DNA of 64,000 nucleotides from Flavobacteriales bacterium (GTDB lineage: Bacteria; Bacteroidota; Bacteroidia; Flavobacteriales_D; Parvicellaceae), in assembly GCA_025210295.1 (NCBI GenBank), contig JAOASC010000043.1:27187-91186 (forward strand). The letters run 5' to 3'. A program made the translations under genes and the position numbers. The notes below the pieces were generated by a model. That model saw nothing but the letters and a program-made list of their open reading frames with translations, was not told the DNA's origin and did not search any database. Of this stretch, positions 19,401-27,500 are shown one piece after another (position 1 is the stretch's first letter; each line of letters starts with the position of its first letter).

Positions 19401-19861
19401 CAGATGGGCACCAGTGTAGAACGAGTACAACAACGAGTACAACTGTTTCAAATAATACTGTAGGGCATAATAATTTTATAGCAACAGGTCCTTTTCCTGG
19501 GAATTCTCCTTATGATTGGAGAATCCCTCAAAATTCAGCGCTGTGGCAAGGTATTAATGGAGCTAATAATCCTTGTCCTAGCGGTTATCGTCTGCCAACA
19601 GAAGCAGAGTTAGAAGCGGAACGATTAAGTTGGAGTAGTAATGATATTTCAGGGGCTATAGCATCTGTTCTTCGCATACCTTTAGCTGGTTATCGAGTGC
19701 ATAGTTCTGGGGCACTAAACCTTGTAGGAAGTAATGGCTTTTATTGGTCTAGTACAGTAAGCAATAGTGATTCAAGGGTAATAGAAATTTCTAGTAATGG
19801 TGCAACAATAAGAATGCATTATAGATCAAGAGGATTTAGTGTTAGATGTATTAAAAATTAA
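16406..19861 (+). CDS. Large secreted protein with repetitive fibre-like stalk and two FISUMP domains
   Basis: The 1151-residue protein starts with a signal peptide (residues 1-25) and then QNVGVNQANPSHSLHVSP, a head typical of Bacteroidota fibre-like proteins. Residues about 40-610 are a repetitive beta stalk with recurring LTGNTLSISNGNSV units and three near-identical 55-residue repeats (283-447). A first FISUMP (Fib_succ_major) domain covers about 632-831 (TWMDRNLGAIQAA, YQWGRFSDGHQCR, NGYRLPTEAELEAE, SVRCIKG). A small Ig-like linker (840-940) follows, then a second FISUMP domain (945-1151). No Por tail is visible, so the export route is unclear. Two single-domain paralogues follow directly, suggesting local duplication. 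The function of FISUMP is not established; an adhesive or carbohydrate-related surface role is speculative. Confidence 0.85.
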   Translation: MKNKQIKSFYLLIVVLLGSYIGVAQNVGVNQANPSHSLHVSPVNLGEDPLRIDGLQTYSVGDTSLLMINSVTGVVKYINPTDFIAIINDQINTGTDNQNMDSLTLEGVTLNAYIENGTAANISLQPLIDSSIHNVVNHADTLFSNESFKDSIVALLYHRADTLLSSSIFVDNLRDSIDTDVDSITFVGNTLTIYENGNGVFVDLSALNSADNDPQNEIQDLNLTGNNLSITNNDAPNVIDLSPYLDNTDAQTLSLLGNTLSISNGNSVTIVDNVDDADNNVSNELQTISKSGSMVTLSHGGGSFIDDNTQLSEAQVDAYTSNNGYLTTFTEIDGSVSNELQTISKSGSMVTLSHGGGSFTDDNTQLSEAQVDAYTSNNGYLTTFTEIDGSVSNELQTISKSGSMVTLSHGGGSFTDDNTQLSEAQVDAYTSNNGYLTTFTEVDGNVGNEYNISVSLNGTTLSVVDGGGAKTVNLSSLRDGTGTDSQTLNLTGNTLSISGGNSVALIDRINDADADSTNEIQALSLSGNVLSLSNGGGNIMIPSSADNLGSHIATQNLDIANKKLVGNGGSVGILIQNDGHTRVENLPQYSHLTDTLLTIADAQGNIHALSLEALANLLINSYGVQGIDNNYPSGSVYCSGRPTAILDVLNPITNKTWMDRNLGAIQAAASSNDTASFGDLYQWGRFSDGHQCRTSSIESTIASNHVPLHGNFIVSSTTPFDWLGTQNIGVWQGIHGENSPCPNGYRLPTEAELEAERQSWNTNNTTGAFGSPIRLPEAGGRNFSNGNLIGNLGGYWSSTVNSTFSRFLTVNAVGANVMDANRANGYSVRCIKGNETPSVSMLNCSSASHTGTLIAGTVASGVNTTISYSGGNGLPYTGESVLSSGVTGLTATLNSGVLAAGIGNVTYNISGTPSSSGTANFSVSLGGETCVFSVSVSAPSPTYPTGTVHCSGTPTAVIDVVNPTTNKTWMDRNLGASQAATATTDAAAYGDLYQWGRAADGHQCRTSTTTSTTVSNNTVGHNNFIATGPFPGNSPYDWRIPQNSALWQGINGANNPCPSGYRLPTEAELEAERLSWSSNDISGAIASVLRIPLAGYRVHSSGALNLVGSNGFYWSSTVSNSDSRVIEISSNGATIRMHYRSRGFSVRCIKN
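17252..17746 (+). repeat. Three tandem 165-bp coding repeats
   Basis: Units at 17252-17416, 17417-17581 and 17582-17746 encode NELQTISKSGSMVTLSHGGG plus 35 further residues each. Units 1 and 2 differ by a few, mostly silent, bases; unit 3 diverges only at its end (EVDGNVG). The near identity points to recent in-frame duplication. Confidence 0.9.
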
Positions 19862-19962
19862 AACGATATATGCTTATTAATGAGAGGTAATACAAAGAAA
19901 AATTGATAAAACTTCATTTTGATTGACATGAAAGTTCTGTTTGTATGATAAAATAGTAAAGT

Positions 19963-20676
19963 ATGATAGAAAAAAGATACGGGGTTAATGTCTTTTTATT
20001 AATCATACTATTGAAGTGGGGGCTGTTTCCTTTAGGAGGTATGATAGCTTATGGGCAGTTAGGTGCTTTTAAGGAAAGTGCTTGTCCAGAAACCCTTACA
20101 GCAATAGTAGATGTATTAAACCCTATTACGAATAAAATATGGATGGATCGTAATTTAGGGGCTAGTCAGGTAGCAACTAAAACTACAGATTCCAAAGCTT
20201 ATGGTGATTTATATCAATGGGGTAGATCTTCAGATGGTCACCAATGTAGAAATAGCTCTACGACAGAGTTTATTACTTCTAATCAAAGAAATGGAGAGTT
20301 TATTGTGCGTTTGAAAGCTCCTTTTGATTGGAGTGTCCCTAAAAATGATAATTTATGGCAAGGAATAAATGGTGTTAATAACCCTTGCCCGAGTGGTTAC
20401 CGGCTCCCATCTCAAGCTGAGTTAAATGAAGAACGTTTAAGTTGGGAGAGTAATGATAGTAAAGGGGCGATAAGGTCTCCTCTTCGTTTTACTTTAGGTG
20501 GATTTCGAAACCTGAGAAGTGGTATCCTTTATGGCGTTGGTAGTTTTGGTTATTATTGGTCGAGTACAGTAAGTGATGAGTATGCGTATTTCTCTAGTTT
20601 TCATGATAAGGGAGCCTATGTTGGTTTACTTTTAAGGGCATACGGGTTTAGTGTACGTTGTATAAAGAATCAGTAG
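19963..20676 (+). CDS. Secreted single-domain FISUMP protein
   Basis: The 237-residue protein has a basic N-terminus and hydrophobic segment that act as a signal sequence (VFLLIILLKWGLFPLGGMIAYG) and then one complete FISUMP domain: IWMDRNLGASQVA, LYQWGRSSDGHQCR, SGYRLPSQAELNEERLSW, GYYWSSTVSD, GFSVRCIKNQ. It lies 101 bases after the large FISUMP gene and 39 bases before a third family member, so the three may be co-expressed. There is no sorting tail or lipobox. The exact function of the family is unknown. Confidence 0.82.
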   Translation: MIEKRYGVNVFLLIILLKWGLFPLGGMIAYGQLGAFKESACPETLTAIVDVLNPITNKIWMDRNLGASQVATKTTDSKAYGDLYQWGRSSDGHQCRNSSTTEFITSNQRNGEFIVRLKAPFDWSVPKNDNLWQGINGVNNPCPSGYRLPSQAELNEERLSWESNDSKGAIRSPLRFTLGGFRNLRSGILYGVGSFGYYWSSTVSDEYAYFSSFHDKGAYVGLLLRAYGFSVRCIKNQ

Positions 20677-20715
20677 TAAATATTCAAAGTAGTTTTTTAA
20701 TATAAAGTTCATGCC

Positions 20716-21405
20716 ATGAAAAAAGAAGGAAAACTTAAAAAAATGTTATTGACTGTGTTAGTTGTTTGGAATACAGATACAATGTTGCTTTTTAGTCAAG
20801 GTCGTTTTTGTGAAGGATTTAAAACGCTTGTTGTTGAAGTTTACAATCCTATCACGAATAAGGTGTGGATGGATCGTAATTTAGGAGCAGCCCAGGCAGC
20901 AATAAGTTGTACGGATTCCAAAGCTTATGGTGATTTGTATCAATGGGGACGTTTTTCAGATGGTCATCAGTGTAGAAAAAGTCCAACAACTAATTCCAAA
21001 ACTTTTACTGATAAGCCCATACATGATAATTTTATTGTTGAACCTTATTCTCCATGGGATTGGATGGTTAATCCGAGTAATGAATTGTGGAGGGGAGGGA
21101 ATAGAAACAACCCTTGTCCCAAAGGGTATAGGCTGCCCTCTGATGTTGAATTAGATTTTGAACGAAAAAGTTGGAAAATGAATAATGGAAACGGTGCATT
21201 CGCATCTCCCCTACGTTTTACATTAGGAGGTTATCGAAGTCATAGCGATGGTTCGCTGAATAGTGTTGGGAGTTATGGTTGCTATTGGTCTAGTACAGTG
21301 AGTGGGGCACGTTCAAACGCAATGCTTATTACCTCAAATGACTCCTATGTATTTAGTGGAATAAGGGCAAACGGACTTAGCGTACGTTGTATAAAAGATA
21401 ATTAA
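20716..21405 (+). CDS. Secreted single-domain FISUMP protein
   Basis: The 229-residue protein is a close paralogue of the preceding gene. It has a short signal-like N-terminus (KKMLLTVLVVWNTDTMLLFSQ) and one FISUMP domain (VWMDRNLGAAQAA, LYQWGRFSDGHQCR, PKGYRLPSDVELDFERKSW, CYWSSTVSG, LSVRCIKDN). The motif-bearing segments match the neighbour closely at the DNA level, while the loop regions (for example residues 95-125) vary. Its stop is only four bases from the convergent menD stop. Confidence 0.82.
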   Translation: MKKEGKLKKMLLTVLVVWNTDTMLLFSQGRFCEGFKTLVVEVYNPITNKVWMDRNLGAAQAAISCTDSKAYGDLYQWGRFSDGHQCRKSPTTNSKTFTDKPIHDNFIVEPYSPWDWMVNPSNELWRGGNRNNPCPKGYRLPSDVELDFERKSWKMNNGNGAFASPLRFTLGGYRSHSDGSLNSVGSYGCYWSSTVSGARSNAMLITSNDSYVFSGIRANGLSVRCIKDN

Positions 21406-21409
21406 ATGA

Positions 21410-23092
21410 TTAGTCTTTTAGAGCCTTGAAGTATTCTTTTAATATAGAGGCATTAATTTCGTTTGGAGTAAATATTTCTAATATAGCAGGACGTTTATTC
21501 TCTTGTGGGTTAAAAAAAAGAGGAAGCTGTTCTTCTAACGTTGATGAATCGTCTGCATGATAGTAGTTGATGTGATGAGCACTGGCAAGATGTTTAATTG
21601 ATGTGCTGTTCCCAACTTCAAAGAAGTCTTCTAACGAGTTTGTAGTGTTGGGACCAGGTATGATTCTAAAAATCCCCCCCCCTCCATTATTGAGAATAAT
21701 GATTCTAAAATTTTGACTTAAATGTTGGTTCCATAAAGCATTGATGTCATAAACAAAACTTAGGTCACCAGAAATAAGGATGTTTAATTGATGAGGTTGA
21801 TCATAAGCTATTCCAGCAGCTGTTGAGGTAGAGCCGTCAATACCACTCACTCCTCGGTTGCTAAAATAGTTGATGCCTTTAATTTGACTAAATAATTGCA
21901 TATAACGAACAGGAGAGCTGTTTCCTAAATGCAAGTTGCAATTTTCTGGTAATGTATTGTAAATAGAGTTAAAGGCCTTTAAATCGCTCCATTTGGTCTT
22001 ATGCATGTAATTATCATGATTTGTACGAGTAATTAGATGTCTTGTAAACCATTCATTCTTGTATTCGGAATCCAAGTTGTCATTGAGGTATGGCTTTATG
22101 GTTCTAAAAAATGAAGTGGGATCAATAGGTATGTGTTTGGTTAAGTGTAAATAGGTATCTTCTATTGGTGTATTATCAGCAATTCGCCAATGCTTTAGGT
22201 TCTTAACGTTTCTTAAAAATTGTTTGATTTTTTTTGAAATAATGGCGTTACCAATAGTAATTAAAAGTTCAGGTTCATATTTTTCAGGAGACTCAAATGT
22301 TGTGATAACCCTATCTATACAAGGAATAAAATTAGAGCTATATAAATTCGCTGTTGATTCGGTTAAAACAATGGTGTTTGAGAGGAGAGCAAACTCTTCC
22401 AAAATATAGTTTAGGGCTCCATTTTTTGGCAACTGACCACAAAGAATAAGAACTTTTTTATGCTCATTGTATATTGATGATAACGCTAAAATAGTTTTTT
22501 CTGCTAGGGTTTGTTCTACAGAAATGTTTTCAATATTCGTGACTTGAACTGTGCTTTTTTCAACGGTATTATATAGCGGTTCTCTGAAAGGAATATTGAT
22601 GTGAACAGGTAATTTATTCTTTGAACAGTGAATAAGCGCTTCATTTATTTGTCGTTGACAATAATGAAGGTCTTCTAGGCTTTCACCTATAGGAAGATGA
22701 TATCCAGAGTGAACGAAGTTTTGAAAAACATTAACTTGATTAATGGCTTGTCCTTCTCCATGATGAATCCATTCAGGAGGTCTATCAGTAGTAATAGCAA
22801 TGAGCGGTATTTTTTGGTAAAAAGCTTCGCTTAATGCAGAAGAATAGTTGAGAGCAGCACTGCCAGAAGTGCAGCATATTGCAACTGGCCTTTGTGTAGA
22901 TATCGCGACTCCAAGAGCAAAAAAACTAGCTGAACGTTCGTCAACGATTGAAATGCATTCAAACCTTTCATCATTGGTGAACGATAAGACTAAAGGAGCA
23001 TTTCTTGATCCAGGTGAAAAAATTATTTTTTTAATGCCTTTAGCAGCAAATAGCTCAACTATTGCTTGTACTCTTTTACTTTCTGATACCAT
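21410..23092 (-). CDS. menD: 2-succinyl-5-enolpyruvyl-6-hydroxy-3-cyclohexene-1-carboxylate synthase
   Basis: A 560-residue thiamine diphosphate enzyme of menaquinone synthesis, joining 2-oxoglutarate to isochorismate. The N-terminal Pyr domain shows IIFSPGSRNAPLVLSF near residues 22-37 and the Glu-bearing segment TTDRPPEW near 101. The ThDP-binding motif GDLSFVYDINALWN is near 437-450, followed by ILNNGGGGIFRIIPGP near 460-475. It lies 15 bases after menF. A run of nine G (nine C on the plus strand, 21674-21682) encodes the Gly-rich loop. Confidence 0.96.
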   Translation of the reverse strand: MVSESKRVQAIVELFAAKGIKKIIFSPGSRNAPLVLSFTNDERFECISIVDERSASFFALGVAISTQRPVAICCTSGSAALNYSSALSEAFYQKIPLIAITTDRPPEWIHHGEGQAINQVNVFQNFVHSGYHLPIGESLEDLHYCQRQINEALIHCSKNKLPVHINIPFREPLYNTVEKSTVQVTNIENISVEQTLAEKTILALSSIYNEHKKVLILCGQLPKNGALNYILEEFALLSNTIVLTESTANLYSSNFIPCIDRVITTFESPEKYEPELLITIGNAIISKKIKQFLRNVKNLKHWRIADNTPIEDTYLHLTKHIPIDPTSFFRTIKPYLNDNLDSEYKNEWFTRHLITRTNHDNYMHKTKWSDLKAFNSIYNTLPENCNLHLGNSSPVRYMQLFSQIKGINYFSNRGVSGIDGSTSTAAGIAYDQPHQLNILISGDLSFVYDINALWNQHLSQNFRIIILNNGGGGIFRIIPGPNTTNSLEDFFEVGNSTSIKHLASAHHINYYHADDSSTLEEQLPLFFNPQENKRPAILEIFTPNEINASILKEYFKALKD

Positions 23093-23107
23093 ATAAACCC
23101 CAAAGGT

Positions 23108-24100
23108 CTATATTTTTTCAATGACAGCCAATAATGTTTGTGATTTTAATTGGGTCTCTTCCCATTCTTTTTCAGAATTAGAGTCATTGGTGATCCCTCC
23201 TCCGACATATAAGGTTAATACATGATCAAACAATTGCATACATCTCAAGTTTACAAAAATCCAAGCATTATTATGATCTTCTAACTCTCCTAAATACCCA
23301 GTATAAAACTCTCGATCATAAGGTTCATTTTCAATAATGAATTCATAAGCATTTTCCTGTGGCATTCCACAAATCGCTGATGTAGGATGTAAAGTGTCTG
23401 CAATAGCTTTTATGTTTGTTAATGTAGTTTTTATATTTATTTTGGTCTTTAAATGTGCCACTCTTCCCGCAACTATAGTTTCTGTATCGGATATGATATG
23501 CTTTATTTGTTGAACCATTAACTTTTGAGAGATGTCTTCAATTACATATTCATGTTCTTGAATTTCTTTCTTCCCCCATGGACTAATGTGATCACTTTTT
23601 TGACTTCCAGCTAATGCTATGGTATAGGATTCGGTAGGGGATACTTTTAGTAGTGTTTCTGGTGTGGCTCCCATCCACATACCAATATTAGGGATATTTA
23701 AAATATAAACGAGAGCATTTGTTTGTTGAGAAGCCAATTTTTCGAATGCTTGAAAGAGGTCAAACTGTTGATTAACGCTTTGATTAATAATTCTTGATGA
23801 GATGACTTTCGTTAACTCTCTTTGAGAAGCATCAATAAAAGTATTTAACTGTTCAAGGTAAGCAGTTTTACTTAACTCATGGTTAGTTTGCTTTTTCTCA
23901 GGAAAATTGATGATAATGTTTTTATCATTGAGTTCTTTTTTAGGAGCTTCTAAAATAAACGATTTTTGATTGTCAAAACTTTGAATAATAAAGCCATGAC
24001 TTTGAGCTGAATATTCTTTCCAGTCTCCAGTTCTATAATATTTTTTATTAGAATACGGAGTTCGGTAGATAACGAAGCCTTCTGAAGAAGTTAAGGTCAT
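23108..24100 (-). CDS. menF: Isochorismate synthase (menaquinone pathway)
   Basis: The 330-residue protein is a chorismate-binding enzyme converting chorismate to isochorismate. Visible family motifs are GMWMGATPETLLKV, ALAGSQKSD, HPTSAICGMPQENAYEFI, YDREFYTGYLGE and LYVGGGITNDSNSEKEWEET. It is about 100 residues shorter than E. coli MenF, as usual for this phylum, because the N-terminal half is reduced. It follows the thioesterase gene by 5 bases and precedes menD by 15, so translation is probably coupled. Confidence 0.93.
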   Translation of the reverse strand: MTLTSSEGFVIYRTPYSNKKYYRTGDWKEYSAQSHGFIIQSFDNQKSFILEAPKKELNDKNIIINFPEKKQTNHELSKTAYLEQLNTFIDASQRELTKVISSRIINQSVNQQFDLFQAFEKLASQQTNALVYILNIPNIGMWMGATPETLLKVSPTESYTIALAGSQKSDHISPWGKKEIQEHEYVIEDISQKLMVQQIKHIISDTETIVAGRVAHLKTKINIKTTLTNIKAIADTLHPTSAICGMPQENAYEFIIENEPYDREFYTGYLGELEDHNNAWIFVNLRCMQLFDHVLTLYVGGGITNDSNSEKEWEETQLKSQTLLAVIEKI

Positions 24101-24105
24101 AAAAA

Positions 24106-24525
24106 TTATTTACGTTCCAAAATCATCATAGTAAGACGAGCTATGGAAATCATCTTCCCATGCTCATCTTTAATTTCAATTTTCCAAATATGTGTTGTCT
24201 TTCCTTTATGGACAATTTCTGCTTTACCATAAACGTATCCATCCATGATGCTTCCAACATGGTTGGCGTTAATTTCGATACAAACACCATAATGGGTTTT
24301 CGTGCCTATCATTAAATAGGTTCCAGTACTTCCTAAGGTCTCAGCTAATGCGACATTTGCTCCTCCATGCAATAATCCCATCGGTTGAAAAGTACGTTCG
24401 TCCACAGGCATTTTTCCAACAATATAATCGCTTCCAACCTCAGTAAATTCGATTCCTAATGTGTCAATTAATGTGTTTTTATTGATGGCATTAATATCTT
24501 TTACCTTTACGTTTTTTGGTATCAT
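24106..24525 (-). CDS. menI: Hotdog-fold thioesterase, probable DHNA-CoA hydrolase
   Basis: The 139-residue single hotdog-domain protein of the PaaI/YdiI type shows the characteristic MGLLHGGANVALAETLGS segment, with a catalytic Glu on the central helix. Because it is directly followed by menF and menD, it probably hydrolyses 1,4-dihydroxy-2-naphthoyl-CoA before prenylation. That assignment is from context; broad-specificity acyl-CoA thioesterase is the alternative. Its ATG is only two bases after the stop of the 1426-residue metalloprotease gene. Confidence 0.8.
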   Translation of the reverse strand: MIPKNVKVKDINAINKNTLIDTLGIEFTEVGSDYIVGKMPVDERTFQPMGLLHGGANVALAETLGSTGTYLMIGTKTHYGVCIEINANHVGSIMDGYVYGKAEIVHKGKTTHIWKIEIKDEHGKMISIARLTMMILERK

Positions 24526-24527
24526 AG

Positions 24528-27500
24528 TTATTTTATTAATGATATTCTTTTGGTTGTTTGCCCTAACTCTGTTTGAATTCTTAAATAATATACACCTTTA
24601 GCATTATTGCTAAAATCAATAGGTGTATTAAGTTGTAGAACCTGAATTGCTTGTTGTGATTGAATAACCTTTCCAATAGCATCAAATAGTACGTATTCAA
24701 TGTCTTGATAATAAGGAAGTTCAATGCTTAAGTTGATTAATCCATTAGTAGGGTTAGGGTAAACTTGAACCGCTTCTTCTATTTTGAAATTGTTGATCGA
24801 AGTTGGGCCTCCATTTCCAACAATTATTGTTATGGTATCTGTAGCTTCACAATTGCCTAATACTCCCGAGAGAACAACATTGTAAGTTCCATCAGTATTA
24901 TAGGTGTGAGATGGAGAGCCTTGAGTGGAGTTTGTTCCATCTCCAAAAATCCAATTATAACTTGTTGCAACCGAACCATTATTACTGAAGTTAACAGTTC
25001 CTCCTACAGGAATCGTAAGCGGACTAGCATTAGCAACAATAGTAGGAGATGGATTTACATTAATCGTAGTGTTTACTGGTGTCCCATTACAATTTCCATT
25101 TTGTCCTATCACAACATATTGGGTTTGAGATGTTGGTGCTACAGTTATGGTGTTTAGTGTTGTACCATTATTCCAAACATACGACTGTGCTCCGTTAGCG
25201 ATAAGTGTTACGCTATCGCCACTACAAATTGTAGGGTTAGCAGGTGTAACAGTAACATTTGGTTGAGTGTTTACTGTAATAGTAGTGGTTGCAGTTCTCG
25301 AACAACCTTGGGTATCATTAGCTATTACAGTATAGGTTGTAGTTTGTGATGGGGTTACAATATGCATTGTACCACTTCCTAAACCATTATCCCATGAGTA
25401 AGTCGAACCACTTCCTGCTCCTCCTGCTGTTATTGTTGCTGTATTTCCTAAACAAACAGTTTGGTCTGGAGTTACAGACAGGTTAAAACCTCCTTGGTTG
25501 GTTATTGTAGTAGATGTATTGGTTGTACAACCGTTGGCATCTTGTAAAACAATGTTATAATTGTTAGCAGAAAGTCCAGTAAATAATCCTGTGTTTTGAA
25601 AGTTTAATCCTCCATTAATACTGTATTGGTATGGAGCTAATCCACCAGTTTCTGTTACAGTGATGCTTCCATTAGCATCCATACACGTTTCTCCTGTAGT
25701 TGTCGCAGATACAGAGAATGTTCCACTCCCTTGAATTGTTTCAGAAGATATTGTAGAAGAGCACCCATTGGCATCAACAACCACAACACTGTAGTTTCCT
25801 CCTTGTAAAGTATTAAAGAATCCATTGGCTTGGAACGTAGCCCCTCCATTGATACTATATTGATAAGGAGTTGTTCCGCCATTAGGAATGATTGCAATGT
25901 TTCCATTATCATTACCACAGGTAGTATGTGTGATGCTCACAGTATGAGTCATAGGACTACTTTCATTGATTACAGCATTTCCTGTTGCTTGACATCCGTT
26001 GGCATCTTGTACGATAACTGTATAATTTCCACCACTTAATCCACCAAAAGTTCCAGATGCTTGAAAGTTACTCCCTCCGTCAATGCTATATTGATAAGGA
26101 TAAGTTCCGCCAGTTGCTGTGTTAAACAACTGCCCATCACTTGAACCATTGCAACTTACATCAACAGCATTAGAAGTCAATGTAGGAGCATTTGAATTAA
26201 TTAGGTTAGTAGAGCTAAAACCTTGACATCCGTTGGCATCTTGAACTACAATGTTGTAAGTTCCTACTCCTAAACTAGAGAACGTATATGGAGCAGAACC
26301 AGACGAAAAGGATTGCCCATTGTCAATGCTAAAATTATATGGTGAAGCACCGCCATTGACGTTAATAGCAATACTTCCGTCAATATTTCCACAGCTTGGA
26401 TTGGTGTCAACAGTTGTAACAGTTAAAGTCCCAGTTCCATTATTAATTGTAACACTTTCAGAACTCTGACATCCTGAAGCGTCCATTACACTTACAGTAT
26501 AGCTTCCTCCTGTTAAGTTTGTAAATGTATTGGAAGTTTGGTAGGTATTTCCACCATCAATACTATATTGATAAGGAGTTGTACCGTTGGTTGCGTTGAT
26601 GATGATTTGTCCATCATTACCACTACAACTAGGTGTAGTCGTAGTAGATGAAATTGTTGGACCATCAGTAATGGTAATTTGTACACTATCTAAATATCTA
26701 CCTCTACATGTTCCATCAACCAATAAATAGGCTGTATAGCTGCCAGAAGTAGAATAGGTAGCTGAGCTACTCGCACCTGAAGCAGTATCAATAGTAGCAC
26801 CAGGGAAAAACCACGAATAGTTATTAGCATTTGTACCAGTTGCGTTAAAATTAATTGGAGTACCTGTACATGATGTTGTTGGTGTTGCTGTTATGGTAGC
26901 TGAGACAGGTTGATCAGTGACATAAGGTAAGATGTAGTGGGTTAGGTTTACATCCCAACTATCTTGGTCGTTATATGGATACCATGCATTATTGCTCCAT
27001 TGTTCCCACCCTGTATTGGTAGGAGTGTTTACAGTGCTTGTTATAATGGCAAGAGAGTCGGTATTTCCAAAACCATTCATAGAGATTCCACAATAGAAAG
27101 GGTTTCCTCCGACATTCACAGGTGATGGGAAAGTAACGTGAAGAACACCTAAGCCAGAGTTTGAGGCTAGTGCATTATCTAGTTGGGCTAAGGTAGCAGT
27201 AGCAGTACCCAATATATTTCCAGGGGCTCCAGAGTTGTCTCCCCATACGTTAAAATCAACAGTCGCGCCATTTCCGCCGTCATTTACTCCATAAAAATAA
27301 ATGTCAAGTCCTGTTACGTGTGTATATGGAGAGTAGTTGTTATAGTACTCAGCTTTTGAAATATCACTAAAATTATTCCAGCCAGCGATATATCCAAATG
27401 GGTTGTTTCCTTGGTTTGAAAGGTAAACAGTAAGTGAATCAGTAGCAACAAAGTTTGATAAAGTATCACAGCCAGAAGAAAGAACAACATTTATTGTTTG

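Noticed and set aside
19923..19949. TTGACA-N15-TATGAT, resembling an E. coli sigma-70 promoter before the second FISUMP gene
   Set aside because: Bacteroidota primary sigma uses a different consensus and the spacer is too short, so the match is probably chance.
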